A stretch of DNA of 14,513 bases from an uncultured Actinomycetes bacterium. Lineage in GTDB: Bacteria; Actinomycetota; Acidimicrobiia; Acidimicrobiales; Acidimicrobilacustridaceae. Where the stretch lies: the NCBI GenBank assembly GCA_945957335.1, contig CAMFLJ010000065.1:1-14513 (forward strand), in the 5' to 3' direction. Below, in pieces: positions 6,843 to 14,313 of the stretch (position 1 is its first letter; every line of letters starts with the position of its first letter). The notes beneath the pieces were generated by a model. The model made no database searches, had not been told where the DNA came from, and was given only the letters and a program-made list of their open reading frames with translations. A program made the translations under genes and the position numbers.

Positions 6843-7715
6843 TCAGGAGGCGTCGGCCGTGGTGGCGTCGACCGCGGTCTCGGCCTGGGCCACGGGAGCA
6901 CCGAAGCGCAGCAGCACGCCGCCGAAGGCGATCGAGCACAGGGCGAACCAGGCCCAGCCCAGCAGCAGCCCGGCGAGGACGTCGGTGAACCAGTGCACCC
7001 CGAGCAGCACCCGGGTGGCCGCCACCGCCGCGGCGAGGCCCGCGGCCACCCCGACCAGCACGGCCCGCGTGCGGGGTCGACGGCCGAGACCGACGACGAG
7101 GGCGATCGCCATGAAGGTGGCGGCCGCGGCCGTGGCGTGGCCCGACGGGAACGACGTGCCCGAGAACCCGGTGAGGTTCAGCAGGTCGGGGCGGGCCCGG
7201 TCGACCACCCGCTTCACCAGCTCGGCGGCAGCGAACTGGCCGGCCACCACGACGGCGAGCAAGCCGACGACCGCCCACCGACGGGTGCGGCGCACCTCGA
7301 TCACCGCGACGACCACGGCCAGCAGCACGATCACCTCGTAGCCGCCGAGACGGCTCACGTTGCGGAGCAGGTCGGTGGTCCAGGCGGTGGCGTGCTGGGC
7401 CCCGAAGCGGGTGAAGGCGAGGTCCCAGCGGGCGAAGCCGCTGTCGGTGCGCACCATGCGCAGCAGCAGGCCCACGCCGAGGAGGCCGAGGGCGAGCACT
7501 GCCAGCGCGACGGTGAGGGCGAGGCCGGTGAGCCGGGTGGGATCGACCCGCCGTCGCACGAGCACCGCCAGCGGCCCGTGCCGCTCCGGGACCTTGGCCA
7601 TCTCGCTCGGGGGCACCGAAGGGGCCTCCACCGGACGCGGCCAGCGCGACGCCGCCAGCCACACCAGCACGCCCACCACGACGGCGGGCACCACCATCGC
7701 CAGCACCACCTCCAC
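6843..7715 (-). CDS. PAP2-family membrane phosphatase
   Basis: This 290-residue membrane protein has a full set of PAP2 (phosphatidic acid phosphatase type 2) motifs: K168-x6-R175-P176, PSGH at 190-193 with the acid His193, and T234-R235-x5-H241-x3-D245 with the nucleophilic His241. The enzymes remove phosphate from lipid phosphates such as phosphatidate or undecaprenyl diphosphate at the outer membrane face. Hydrophobic segments lie at ~5-21, 63-86, 126-139, 147-163, 197-210, 218-233 and 246-268. The start is the GTG at 7713-7715, because AGGAGG (7721-7726) sits 5 nt upstream. A longer reading in the same frame would run antisense into the neighbouring gene. It leads a likely minus-strand operon with the PhoD-like and cysteine-rich genes, and diverges from a second PAP2 gene across 120 bp. 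Confidence 0.9.
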   Translation of the reverse strand: MEVVLAMVVPAVVVGVLVWLAASRWPRPVEAPSVPPSEMAKVPERHGPLAVLVRRRVDPTRLTGLALTVALAVLALGLLGVGLLLRMVRTDSGFARWDLAFTRFGAQHATAWTTDLLRNVSRLGGYEVIVLLAVVVAVIEVRRTRRWAVVGLLAVVVAGQFAAAELVKRVVDRARPDLLNLTGFSGTSFPSGHATAAAATFMAIALVVGLGRRPRTRAVLVGVAAGLAAAVAATRVLLGVHWFTDVLAGLLLGWAWFALCSIAFGGVLLRFGAPVAQAETAVDATTADAS

Positions 7716-7835
7716 CGCATCCTCCTGTCGCTCCGGACGCTGCCCACCAGCCTGCCCGGCCGCGGGGATCGTCGATCGTTCGTCGGCTCTCGGCCGGGGT
7801 CTACGAGGGGTACCTACCCGGGTAAGGCAGCTCGC
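7716..7835. promoter_or_regulatory. 120-bp divergent intergenic region between two PAP2 genes
   Basis: This gap must hold the promoters for the minus PAP2-PhoD-DUF3109-like genes and the plus PAP2-DagK-YihY genes. The minus-strand ribosome site AGGAGG is at 7721-7726; a weak AAGG for the plus gene is at 7824-7827. Small palindromes that could be operators are GATCG-T-CGATC (7767-7777), GGTACC (7809-7814) and TACCCGGGTA (7815-7824). I cannot assign convincing -10/-35 pairs in either direction. Confidence 0.45.
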
Positions 7836-8714
7836 GTGACCACATCGCACGTCCCCACCACCCGGTCGGACGCCGCGGGCGACACCCCGCCACCCGACCG
7901 GCCCACCCACCGCCACCACGGGCCCGTCCCCTGGGCGGCCGAACCGCTGCCGGCGCCGATGGAGGGAGCGGCCGTCGCCGCCGACCGACGGGCCCACAGC
8001 CCGTGGAGGGCGCCCGCACTCGTGGCCGTCGCCGCCTACGTCGCGATCGGGCTGGTCCTTCTGGCCGCCGGCTGGGTGATCGTGCACACCTCGCTGGGCG
8101 ACCCGGTGCGCAGCTGGGACGAGACGATCAGCCGGAACATCTCACTCGGGCGCACCTCGGGCTGGAGCGACTACAGCGACGTCGGCACGTCGGGCGCCAA
8201 CACCATGCCGGTGGTGATCGGGATGGTCGTGGTGACCATCGTGCTGGCCGCGCTGCGCCGGTGGCGAGACATGCTGCTCGTGCCGCTCGCCCTGGCCATC
8301 GAGCTGAGCACGTTCCTCACCGTCAACTACATCGTCGGGCGCGACCGGCCCAACGTCGCCCAGCTCGGCGGCGAGCCCGGCACCCACAGCTTCCCGTCGG
8401 GCCACGTGGCCGCCACCTTCGTCCTCTGGTTCGGGATCGCCCTGCTGCTCGGCTCCGGGCGCTGGCGCACGCCGTGGCGCCTGCTGGCCTGGACGCTGGC
8501 GGCCGTGCCCGTGGTGACGGTGGCGTTCTCCCGGGTCTACCGGGGCATGCACTTCACCACCGACGTGCTCGCCGGTCTGCTCCTGGGCGCCGCGGCGCTG
8601 GCCGCTGCGGCCGTCGCCACCCGCTCGTCGTGGCTGGCGTCGAACCCGTTGTCGAGGCGTGACGGTCGAGCGGACCGCGACCTCGACCTCACCGAGGCGG
8701 AGGTCGGGCGATGA
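7836..8714 (+). CDS. PAP2-family membrane phosphatase, first gene of a lipid kinase operon
   Basis: This 292-residue protein has a ~57-residue hydrophilic, Pro/His-rich N-terminus and about six membrane segments. PAP2 motifs are SFPSGH at 185-190 (His190) and S232-R233-x5-H239-x3-D243, so both catalytic histidines are present. In motif 1 the expected lysine is Asn164 (N164-x6-R171-P172), a departure from the textbook K-x6-RP. Expected role: dephosphorylation of phosphatidate or an isoprenoid diphosphate outside the membrane. The GTG at 7836 follows a weak AAGG; an in-frame ATG at 7959 would remove the N-terminal tail and has no better ribosome site. Its stop overlaps the DagK start by 4 bases (ATGA). 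Since DagK makes phosphatidate and PAP2 breaks it down, the pair could cycle diacylglycerol. Confidence 0.9.
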   Translation: MTTSHVPTTRSDAAGDTPPPDRPTHRHHGPVPWAAEPLPAPMEGAAVAADRRAHSPWRAPALVAVAAYVAIGLVLLAAGWVIVHTSLGDPVRSWDETISRNISLGRTSGWSDYSDVGTSGANTMPVVIGMVVVTIVLAALRRWRDMLLVPLALAIELSTFLTVNYIVGRDRPNVAQLGGEPGTHSFPSGHVAATFVLWFGIALLLGSGRWRTPWRLLAWTLAAVPVVTVAFSRVYRGMHFTTDVLAGLLLGAAALAAAAVATRSSWLASNPLSRRDGRADRDLDLTEAEVGR

Positions 8715-9595
8715 CCGGCGTCGCCGTAGTCGCCCACGGGAAGAAGACGATGGGCGGCGGGCTCGACGAGCTGCGCTCGGTGCTCGCCCACGCCGGCGTG
8801 GAGCCCATCTGGTACGAGGTGCCCAAGAGCCGCAAGGCCCCCAAGGCGGCCCGGAAGGCCGTGGCCGAGGGCGCCGACCTCGTGTTCGTGTGGGGCGGCG
8901 ACGGCACCGTGCAGCGCTGCCTCGACGCGCTCGCCGACGAGAAGGTCGACGTCGCGATCCTCCCTGCGGGGACCGCCAACCTCCTGGCCACCAACCTCGG
9001 CGTGCCGACCACCATCGAGGAGGCCGTCGAGGTCGGGCTCCACGGGCGGCGCCGACCCCTCGACCTGGGGCGCATGAACGGCGAGCACTTCGCGGTGATG
9101 GCCGGGGCCGGGCTGGACGCGCTGATGATCAGGGACGCCGATCGGGGCCTGAAGGACAAGGCCGGGCGACTGGCCTACGTGTGGACCGGCATCCGCAACG
9201 TGAAGGCCCGCAGGGTGCCGATGCGGATCGACGTCGACGGCCGCCGGTGGTTCGAGGGCGAGGCCAGCTGCGTGCTCGTCGCCAACGTGAGCACGATCGT
9301 GGGCGGGCTCTCGCCCTTCGAGAAGGCCGAGCCGGACGACGGCGTGCTCGAGGTCGGGGTGGTCGAGGCCGAGGGCGCCGTGCAGTGGGCCCGGGTCTTC
9401 GGGCGCATGGCCGTGGGCAAGGTCGACCGCTCGCCGCTCACCCGCACCACCTCGGCCCGCCGCATCGACGTCCGCGCCAAGTCGAAGATCGACTACGAGC
9501 TCGACGGCGGCCACCGCGGCCGGGAGAAGCGGCTGAAGATCCGGGTGCGGCCCTCGGCCGTGCGGATCTGCGTGCCCGACGAGGAGCGCGGGTGA
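8711..9595 (+). CDS. Diacylglycerol/lipid kinase of the DagK (YegS-like) family
   Basis: This 294-residue soluble enzyme would transfer phosphate from ATP to diacylglycerol or a related lipid alcohol at the membrane surface. The nucleotide-binding GGDGTV is at 62-67, preceded by DLVFVW, and LPAGTANLLA at 84-93 is the second conserved family loop. The C-terminal beta-sandwich half (~115-290) is present, with a VANVSTIVGGLSPF loop at 190-203, so the length is normal for the family. The start is secure: the ATG at 8711 overlaps the PAP2 stop (ATGA) and GGAGG (8699-8703) lies 7 nt upstream. It overlaps the next gene by GTGA. Possible substrates other than diacylglycerol include isoprenoid alcohols or other membrane lipids; the sequence cannot separate these. 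Confidence 0.92.
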   Translation: MTGVAVVAHGKKTMGGGLDELRSVLAHAGVEPIWYEVPKSRKAPKAARKAVAEGADLVFVWGGDGTVQRCLDALADEKVDVAILPAGTANLLATNLGVPTTIEEAVEVGLHGRRRPLDLGRMNGEHFAVMAGAGLDALMIRDADRGLKDKAGRLAYVWTGIRNVKARRVPMRIDVDGRRWFEGEASCVLVANVSTIVGGLSPFEKAEPDDGVLEVGVVEAEGAVQWARVFGRMAVGKVDRSPLTRTTSARRIDVRAKSKIDYELDGGHRGREKRLKIRVRPSAVRICVPDEERG

Positions 9596-10584
9596 GCACC
9601 GCGGCACCCGTTCCCGAGACGTGGGAGCTCACGGGTGACGACGCCCGCCAGGCTCTGAAGGACACGGGCCGCGGCGCCCTGCTGCGCGACGCCTTCCTGC
9701 GGATGCGCTGGGCCGACGGGTTCAGCCACGCCCGGTCGACCGCGTTCCTCGTGAGCCTGCTGCTCGTGCAGGCCACCATCGCCCTCGTCGGCCTGGGCAT
9801 GGCCTTCGGCGACAGCCGGTTCTCGAACGGCATCGTGAGCATGATCCGCAACGCCGTGCCCGGGCCGGCGGGTGACCTGCTCACCGGCGCCGTGGGCCAG
9901 GCCACCGAGGTCGGCAAGTCGAAGCGCTACCTCGGCCTCGTCATCGGCCTCGTCGGCACGCTCGTGTCGGCCACCACGGTGATGGGCCAGCTCGAGCGGG
10001 GCCTCAACCGCCTCTACGGCGTCGAGCAGGACCGCCCGACCGTGCAGAAGTACGGGCGGGCGTTCGGCCTGGCCCTCACCAGCGGCGTGCTCGTGGCCAT
10101 CGCCTTCGTCGCCATCGGCTTCGGCTCGGCCGTGGGCGAGCAGCTGCACAACGGCTGGCTCGACTCGACCTGGAACGTCGTCCGCTGGCCCCTCGGCGTC
10201 GCCCTCCTCGTGGCGGCGTTCGCCCTGCTCATGCGGTGGTGCCCCAACCGCCGCCAGCCGGCGTGGTCGTGGCTGGCGTTCGGCTCGTCGGTGTCGGTGC
10301 TGCTCTGGCTCGTGGTCACCATCGCCATGGGCCTGGTGTTCCGCTTCTCGACCTCGTTCGGCGACACCTACGGCTCGCTCGCCGGCATCGTCGCCCTGCA
10401 GCTGTGGTCGATGCTGTCGTGCATGGGCGTGCTCTACGGCGGCGCGGTGGCGGCCCAGCTCGAGGCCGTGCGCGCCGGCGCCCCCGGCCCGCAGCGGGAG
10501 CGCACCGCCGACGACGAGCCCGAGGCCGCCGCCGACGAGCAGCTGATGGTCGACCGCGAGCCGGCCATCCCCCTCACCGTCTGA
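9592..10584 (+). CDS. YihY/UPF0761-family membrane protein
   Basis: This 330-residue protein has about six membrane segments (~48-70, 113-131, 158-182, 199-214, 226-250, 264-288) between a charged N-terminus and an acidic Glu/Ala-rich C-terminal tail (~293-325). The order of features matches the YihY/BrkB-like family: an interfacial FSHARSTAF helix start, the QLERGLNRLYGVEQDRP loop (~133-149), the CPNRRQP segment before the last paired helices, and the late YGSLAGIVALQLW with GGAVAAQLE. The biochemical role of this family is not settled; an older RNase BN assignment is not supported. The GTG start at 9592 overlaps the DagK TGA (GTGA), with GAGGAG 5 nt upstream. It is the last gene of the trio and is followed by a strong hairpin. 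Confidence 0.88.
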   Translation: MSTAAPVPETWELTGDDARQALKDTGRGALLRDAFLRMRWADGFSHARSTAFLVSLLLVQATIALVGLGMAFGDSRFSNGIVSMIRNAVPGPAGDLLTGAVGQATEVGKSKRYLGLVIGLVGTLVSATTVMGQLERGLNRLYGVEQDRPTVQKYGRAFGLALTSGVLVAIAFVAIGFGSAVGEQLHNGWLDSTWNVVRWPLGVALLVAAFALLMRWCPNRRQPAWSWLAFGSSVSVLLWLVVTIAMGLVFRFSTSFGDTYGSLAGIVALQLWSMLSCMGVLYGGAVAAQLEAVRAGAPGPQRERTADDEPEAAADEQLMVDREPAIPLTV

Positions 10585-10593
10585 CCGACCCCG

Positions 10594-10643
10594 CCCGGTG
10601 GCTCGATCCGCGCCCCGGGAGGGGCCGCGATCGAGCCACCGGG
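10594..10643. terminator. 50-nt hairpin between convergent genes
   Basis: The outer stem is a perfect 15-bp repeat: 10594-10608 (CCCGGTGGCTCGATC) with 10629-10643. After a symmetric 3+3 internal loop, an inner 5-bp stem GCCCC/GGGGC (10612-10616 / 10621-10625) closes a GGGA tetraloop. It starts 9 bp after the YihY stop and ends 10 bp before the last monooxygenase-like codon, so it probably terminates both. It lacks a T tract. Confidence 0.75.
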
Positions 10644-10653
10644 GGGTGGGTGC

Positions 10654-12516
10654 GCGGTAGACGAAGTCGTCGGGGTCGACGGTGCGCGTCCAGTCCCAGT
10701 AGTCGACGAGGCGGAACGGGCTCACGGTGTGGATCTCGCCGGCGTCGTTGCGGAAGTGGGTGTGCTTGATCGCCGGGCTGTTCCACACGAGCTGGCTGAT
10801 CTCGTCCTGGTGCTTGGCGTGGTACGCCTCGTACAGCTCGGGCCTGGGCTCCATGGCCTTGGCGCCCCTCGCGGCGAGCACGTCGAGCGCGGCGCCGATG
10901 TAGCGCATCTGGCACTCGGAGTGGAAGATCAGGCTGCCGCCGTGGTTCAGGTGGGTGCTCGGGCCGTACATCATGAACAGGTTCGGGAACCCGGGCACGG
11001 TGATGCCGAGGTAGGCCGAGGGGCGGTCGGCCCAGTACTCGTTGAGGCTCTGGCCGTCGCGGCCGTAGAACTCCATCGGGAACAGCACCTTCGCCATCAT
11101 GAAGCCGGTGGCGAGCACGATGATGTCGGCGTCGACGTGGCGGCCCGACTCGGTCACGACACCGGTGGCGTCGACGTGGTCGATCGACTCGCGGACGAGC
11201 TCGACGTTGTCGCGCTTGAGGGCGCCGAGCCAGCTGCCGTTGTCCTGCAGCGTGCGCTTGCCGGTGGCCGGGTAGTCGGGGATGACCTTCTCGAGCAGCT
11301 CGGGGTCGTCGCCCACCTGGCTGGTGATCCAGTCGGTGAACATCTGGCGGGCCACGTCGTTGCCGGCGTTGATCGAGATGTGCTGGTCGGGCCACTCGGG
11401 GTCGATGCGGGCGTTGGCGAGGGCGCCGTCGGTGCCCGGCCAGAACAGCAGGAAGCGGTACCAGCGGCCGTAGAACGGCAGGTGCCGGATCGCCCACGTC
11501 ATGCCCGTGGGCACCTTCTCGTGGTAGTTCGCGTTCGGGAACATCCACTGCGCGGTGCGCTGGAAGACGGTGAGCTGCTCGACGTCGGGGGCGATGGTCG
11601 GCACGATCTGGAAGCCGCTGGCACCGGCGCCGATCACGATGACCTTCTTGCCCGCGTAGTCGACCGAGTGGTCCCAGCGGGCGGAGTGGAACATCGGCCC
11701 CTCGAACGAGTCGAGGCCGGGGATGTCGGGGTACTGCGGCCGGTTGAGCTGACCCACCGCGGTGATCACCGCACGGGCGTCGAGGGTCTCCTCGGCGCCG
11801 TCGGCGGTGCGGACGAGCACGTGCCACAGGCCGGCGTCGTCGTCCCACGTGGCCTTCACGACCTCGGTCGAGAAGCGGATGTCGCCCATCAGCTCGTGGC
11901 GCCTGGCCACGTCCTCGAAGTAGGCCTGGATCTCGGGCTGCTGGGCGAAGTACTCGGTCCAGTGGTCGGACGGCTCGAACGAGTAGCAGTAGAAGTGGTT
12001 GCCCACGTCGACACGGCAGCCCGGGTAGGAGTTCTCGTACCATGTGCCGCCGACGCCGGCGTTCTTCTCGACGATCGTGAACGGGATGCCGGCCTGCTTG
12101 AGGCGGATGCCGGCGAGCACACCCGACTCACCGGCGCCGATCACCACGACCGGCAGCGCGGCGCGGGCCTCCGCCGGCGACGAGGTGGGCACGGCGCGCG
12201 GGTCGCCACCGTCGAGCTCCATCTCCTCGAGCACCATCGGCACGTACTCGCTGGGCACCGGCTCGCAGACGAGCCACGCCATCATCTCCTCGATGAGCGC
12301 CTCGTCGGGCGGGGGCGGGAGCACGCAGCCGGCGTCGCGGTAGGCGATGATCGCCTCGAGCGCCCGGGCCCGGATCTCGGCCTTCTGGTCCTCGGGCAGG
12401 TAGCCCTGGATCTCGTTGAGGAACAGCCCGAGGGGCTTGATCGGCCCCCGGATCCACGACGGGTCGCCGGTCATGTGGACCATCGACAGCGCCAGCGTCG
12501 GGATGCTGACGTCCGC
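10654..12516 (-). CDS. Type I Baeyer-Villiger flavin monooxygenase, N-terminally truncated and lacking its own stop
   Basis: The family-like reading spans about 620 codons. Numbered from the ATG at 12483, it has an FAD GxGxxG (116-121), the GGTW...YPG...D motif (145-159), the NADPH GxGxxG (285-290), and between them the type I BVMO fingerprint FEGPMFHSARW (260-270, FxGxxxHxxxW) and a late ATG (458-460). An N-terminal extension of ~110 residues precedes the first Rossmann motif, as in one branch of these enzymes. They insert oxygen next to a ketone using NADPH and O2. Two defects stand out. Upstream of about 12516 the similarity stops and the DNA becomes a phosphotransferase gene, so the first ~20-30 residues and the promoter are missing. 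No stop follows the natural-looking end (VYR, codon 610 at 10654): the frame runs through the hairpin to 9493, antisense to YihY and DagK. Neither ATG (12483, 12474) has a ribosome site. It is probably a decaying or broken gene, though the catalytic core is intact. Confidence 0.8.
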
Positions 12517-12543
12517 TGGTCCTTCCGCCGCCAGCCCTGGGTC

Positions 12544-12957
12544 ATGCCCGCCGACCTGGCCGCCGCGCTCGGTCGGTTCCACGCCGCCGACGGCAGCGAG
12601 GCCGGCGGGATGGGACACGGGGACGTCGCCCCCTGGAACCTGCTGCGCACCGCCGGGGGCTGGAGCCTCATCGACTGGGAGGACGCCGGCGACGGCTACC
12701 CGCCCTTCTACGACCTCTTCCACTTCCTCGTGCTCTCCCAGAGCATGCTGACCCGGCCGGACCAGCTCAGCGTCGTCGCCGGTGTCACCCGCCTAGAGGG
12801 GTGGATCGGCGAGGCCGTCCGGGCCTACGCCGCCGGCGCCGGCATCGGCACCGATGACGTCGCCGACCACTTCGACGACTTCCTCGTCCGGATCCACGAC
12901 GGGCCGGTCGAGCGCGTCGGCCTCCGGTGGTCGACCGGGCGCGCCAAGCCGTCGTGA
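12544..12957 (+). pseudogene. C-terminal fragment of an aminoglycoside-phosphotransferase-fold (APH/choline kinase-like) gene
   Basis: From the ATG at 12544 the frame gives 137 residues. It contains Brenner's motif HGDVAPWN (H25-N32; catalytic Asp27, metal-ligand Asn32) and the metal-binding IDWED (43-47), followed by the C-terminal helices. The ATP-binding N-lobe, normally ~100-150 residues, is absent, because upstream of about 12510 the DNA becomes the monooxygenase reading the other way. The frame is open back past 12508 but carries no kinase N-lobe. Without that lobe the enzyme should not bind ATP, so I call it a truncated gene. There is no ribosome site at 12544. Its TGA overlaps the flippase GTG by four bases. 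APH-fold proteins near flippases are often parts of polysaccharide loci and need not confer drug resistance. Confidence 0.7.
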
Positions 12958-14276
12958 AGCGTCGCGAGGTCGCGCGCGACGCCGTCTGGGGCATCGGGGA
13001 CCAGGCCTTCTCGAGCCTGACCAACTTCCTGCTCTCGATCATCGTGGCGCGCAACGTCTCGACCGAGGAGTTCGGCGCGTTCACCCTCGCGTTCGCGACC
13101 TACACGATCGTCCTGACCATCTCGCGGGCGCTCACCAGCGAGCCCCTCACCGTCCGCTACAGCAACACCACCACCGACAACTGGAAGTCGGCCACCGCCG
13201 CCGCCACCGGCACGGCACTGACCCTTGGCGCAGCCGTCGGCGGGGCGGTGGCGATCGTCGGCCTCGTCATCGGCGGCTCGGTCGGCATGTCCCTGGTGGT
13301 GCTCGGCGCCTCGTTCCCCGGCCTGCTGCTGCAGGACGCCTGGCGCTACGCGTTCTTCGCCGGGCGCCGGGGCCACTCGGCGATGGCCAACGACATGGTG
13401 TGGGCGGTGGTGCTCTTCGCGCTGCTCGCGCTGGTGATGCACAGCGACCTCAACGCGGTCGGGGCCCTGCTCATCTGGAGCGCCGGCGCGCTGGTCGCCG
13501 CCCTGTACGGGATGCGCCAGGCCGGCGTCTTCCCCTCCCCCTCGAAGCCGCTGCACTGGTGGCGCGAGCACTGGGACCTCATCCCCCGCATGACTGCCGA
13601 GGCGGTGGTGCTCAGCGCGTCGGCGCCGCTCACCCTCTTCGTGATCACCGGTGTCGTGGGCATCACCGCCACCGGCATCATCCGCGGCGGGCAGGTCCTG
13701 CTCAACGCGGTGAACATCCTCAACCAGGGCCTGCGCCTGAGCTCGATCCCGACCGCCACGCGCATCGCGGCGCGCTCGCGGCGCAGCCTCCTCAAGTTCT
13801 GCGCCGGCCTGGCCGGTGGCCTCGCCGTGTCGTGCCTGGCGTGGACCACCGTCCTGCTCCTGCTCCCCTCGAACCTGGGTGAGGCGCTCCTCGGTGAGAC
13901 CTGGTCCGGCGCCCGCACCGTGATCCTGCCCCTCGGGCTCATGAACGCGTTCCTGGGCCTGCAGGCGGGTGCGGCCGTGGGCCTGCGCGCCCTCGCCGTC
14001 ATGAAGCGGAGCCTCACCTCGCGGACGTTGTCGGCCTCCGCGACCGTGGGCTGCGGTCTGATCGGCTCGCTCACCGGTGGGGTCACCGGCGCGGCGTGGG
14101 GGATGTGCGCTGGCGGCGCCATCGGCGCGGTGGCGTGGTGGGGCCAGTTCCTCGCCAACGAGCGCCATCCCCCGGCCGATCCTGCGCCGGCCGAGGAGAC
14201 CGGCCCCAGCGTGCCGGGCACCGCCGCCGATGCCAGCGACCCCGGTCAGGTCGGCGACGCCGACCTGACCGGCTAG
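12954..14276 (+). CDS. Wzx-like polysaccharide/lipid-linked oligosaccharide flippase
   Basis: This 440-residue multi-spanning membrane protein belongs to the MVF/polysaccharide transporter group. It opens with a basic stretch and WGIGDQAFSSLTNFLLSIIVAR (~12-33), then VSTEEFGAFTLAFATY, the hallmark first two helices of O-antigen/teichoic-acid-type flippases. About eleven or twelve hydrophobic segments follow, to ~402, then a hydrophilic Pro/Glu-rich tail of ~38 residues. Its job would be to move undecaprenyl-linked sugars across the membrane. I chose the GTG at 12954 because it overlaps the upstream TGA (GTGA), the same coupling as DagK-YihY. A GTG at 12927 would add nine residues and overlap by 31 bp, and neither has a clear ribosome site. 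A strong hairpin is built from its last codons. Confidence 0.85.
   Translation: MKRREVARDAVWGIGDQAFSSLTNFLLSIIVARNVSTEEFGAFTLAFATYTIVLTISRALTSEPLTVRYSNTTTDNWKSATAAATGTALTLGAAVGGAVAIVGLVIGGSVGMSLVVLGASFPGLLLQDAWRYAFFAGRRGHSAMANDMVWAVVLFALLALVMHSDLNAVGALLIWSAGALVAALYGMRQAGVFPSPSKPLHWWREHWDLIPRMTAEAVVLSASAPLTLFVITGVVGITATGIIRGGQVLLNAVNILNQGLRLSSIPTATRIAARSRRSLLKFCAGLAGGLAVSCLAWTTVLLLLPSNLGEALLGETWSGARTVILPLGLMNAFLGLQAGAAVGLRALAVMKRSLTSRTLSASATVGCGLIGSLTGGVTGAAWGMCAGGAIGAVAWWGQFLANERHPPADPAPAEETGPSVPGTAADASDPGQVGDADLTG
14242..14272 (+). terminator. 31-bp perfect inverted repeat within the flippase 3' end
   Basis: CCGGTCAGGTCGGCG (14242-14256) and its exact complement (14258-14272) flank a single A, so a ~14-bp stem with a 3-nt loop forms. 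It encodes the C-terminal residues PGQVGDADLTG and ends one base before the TAG. There is no T tract. It lies before a convergent gene. Confidence 0.6.
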
Positions 14277-14313
14277 TCCGCCGCTCGATGCGCGGGCCGC
14301 TCTCCCCGCCCTG

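Noticed and set aside
4381..7341. 986-codon open frame on the plus strand across the DUF3109-like, PhoD and PAP2 genes
   Set aside because: It is a mirror of three real minus-strand genes, with the same biased composition and no recognisable domain.
7716..8087. N-terminal extension of the minus-strand PAP2 gene to 8087
   Set aside because: It would run antisense through the divergent PAP2 start. The GTG at 7715 has AGGAGG at 5 nt, which settles the start.
10729..12543. Plus-strand open frame upstream of, and in frame with, the phosphotransferase fragment
   Set aside because: It is antisense to the monooxygenase and shows no kinase N-lobe; being in frame with the fragment appears to be chance.
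12544..12957. Aminoglycoside resistance gene
   Set aside because: Only the C-lobe is present, and APH-fold proteins beside flippases are commonly parts of polysaccharide loci. No resistance-specific feature is visible.
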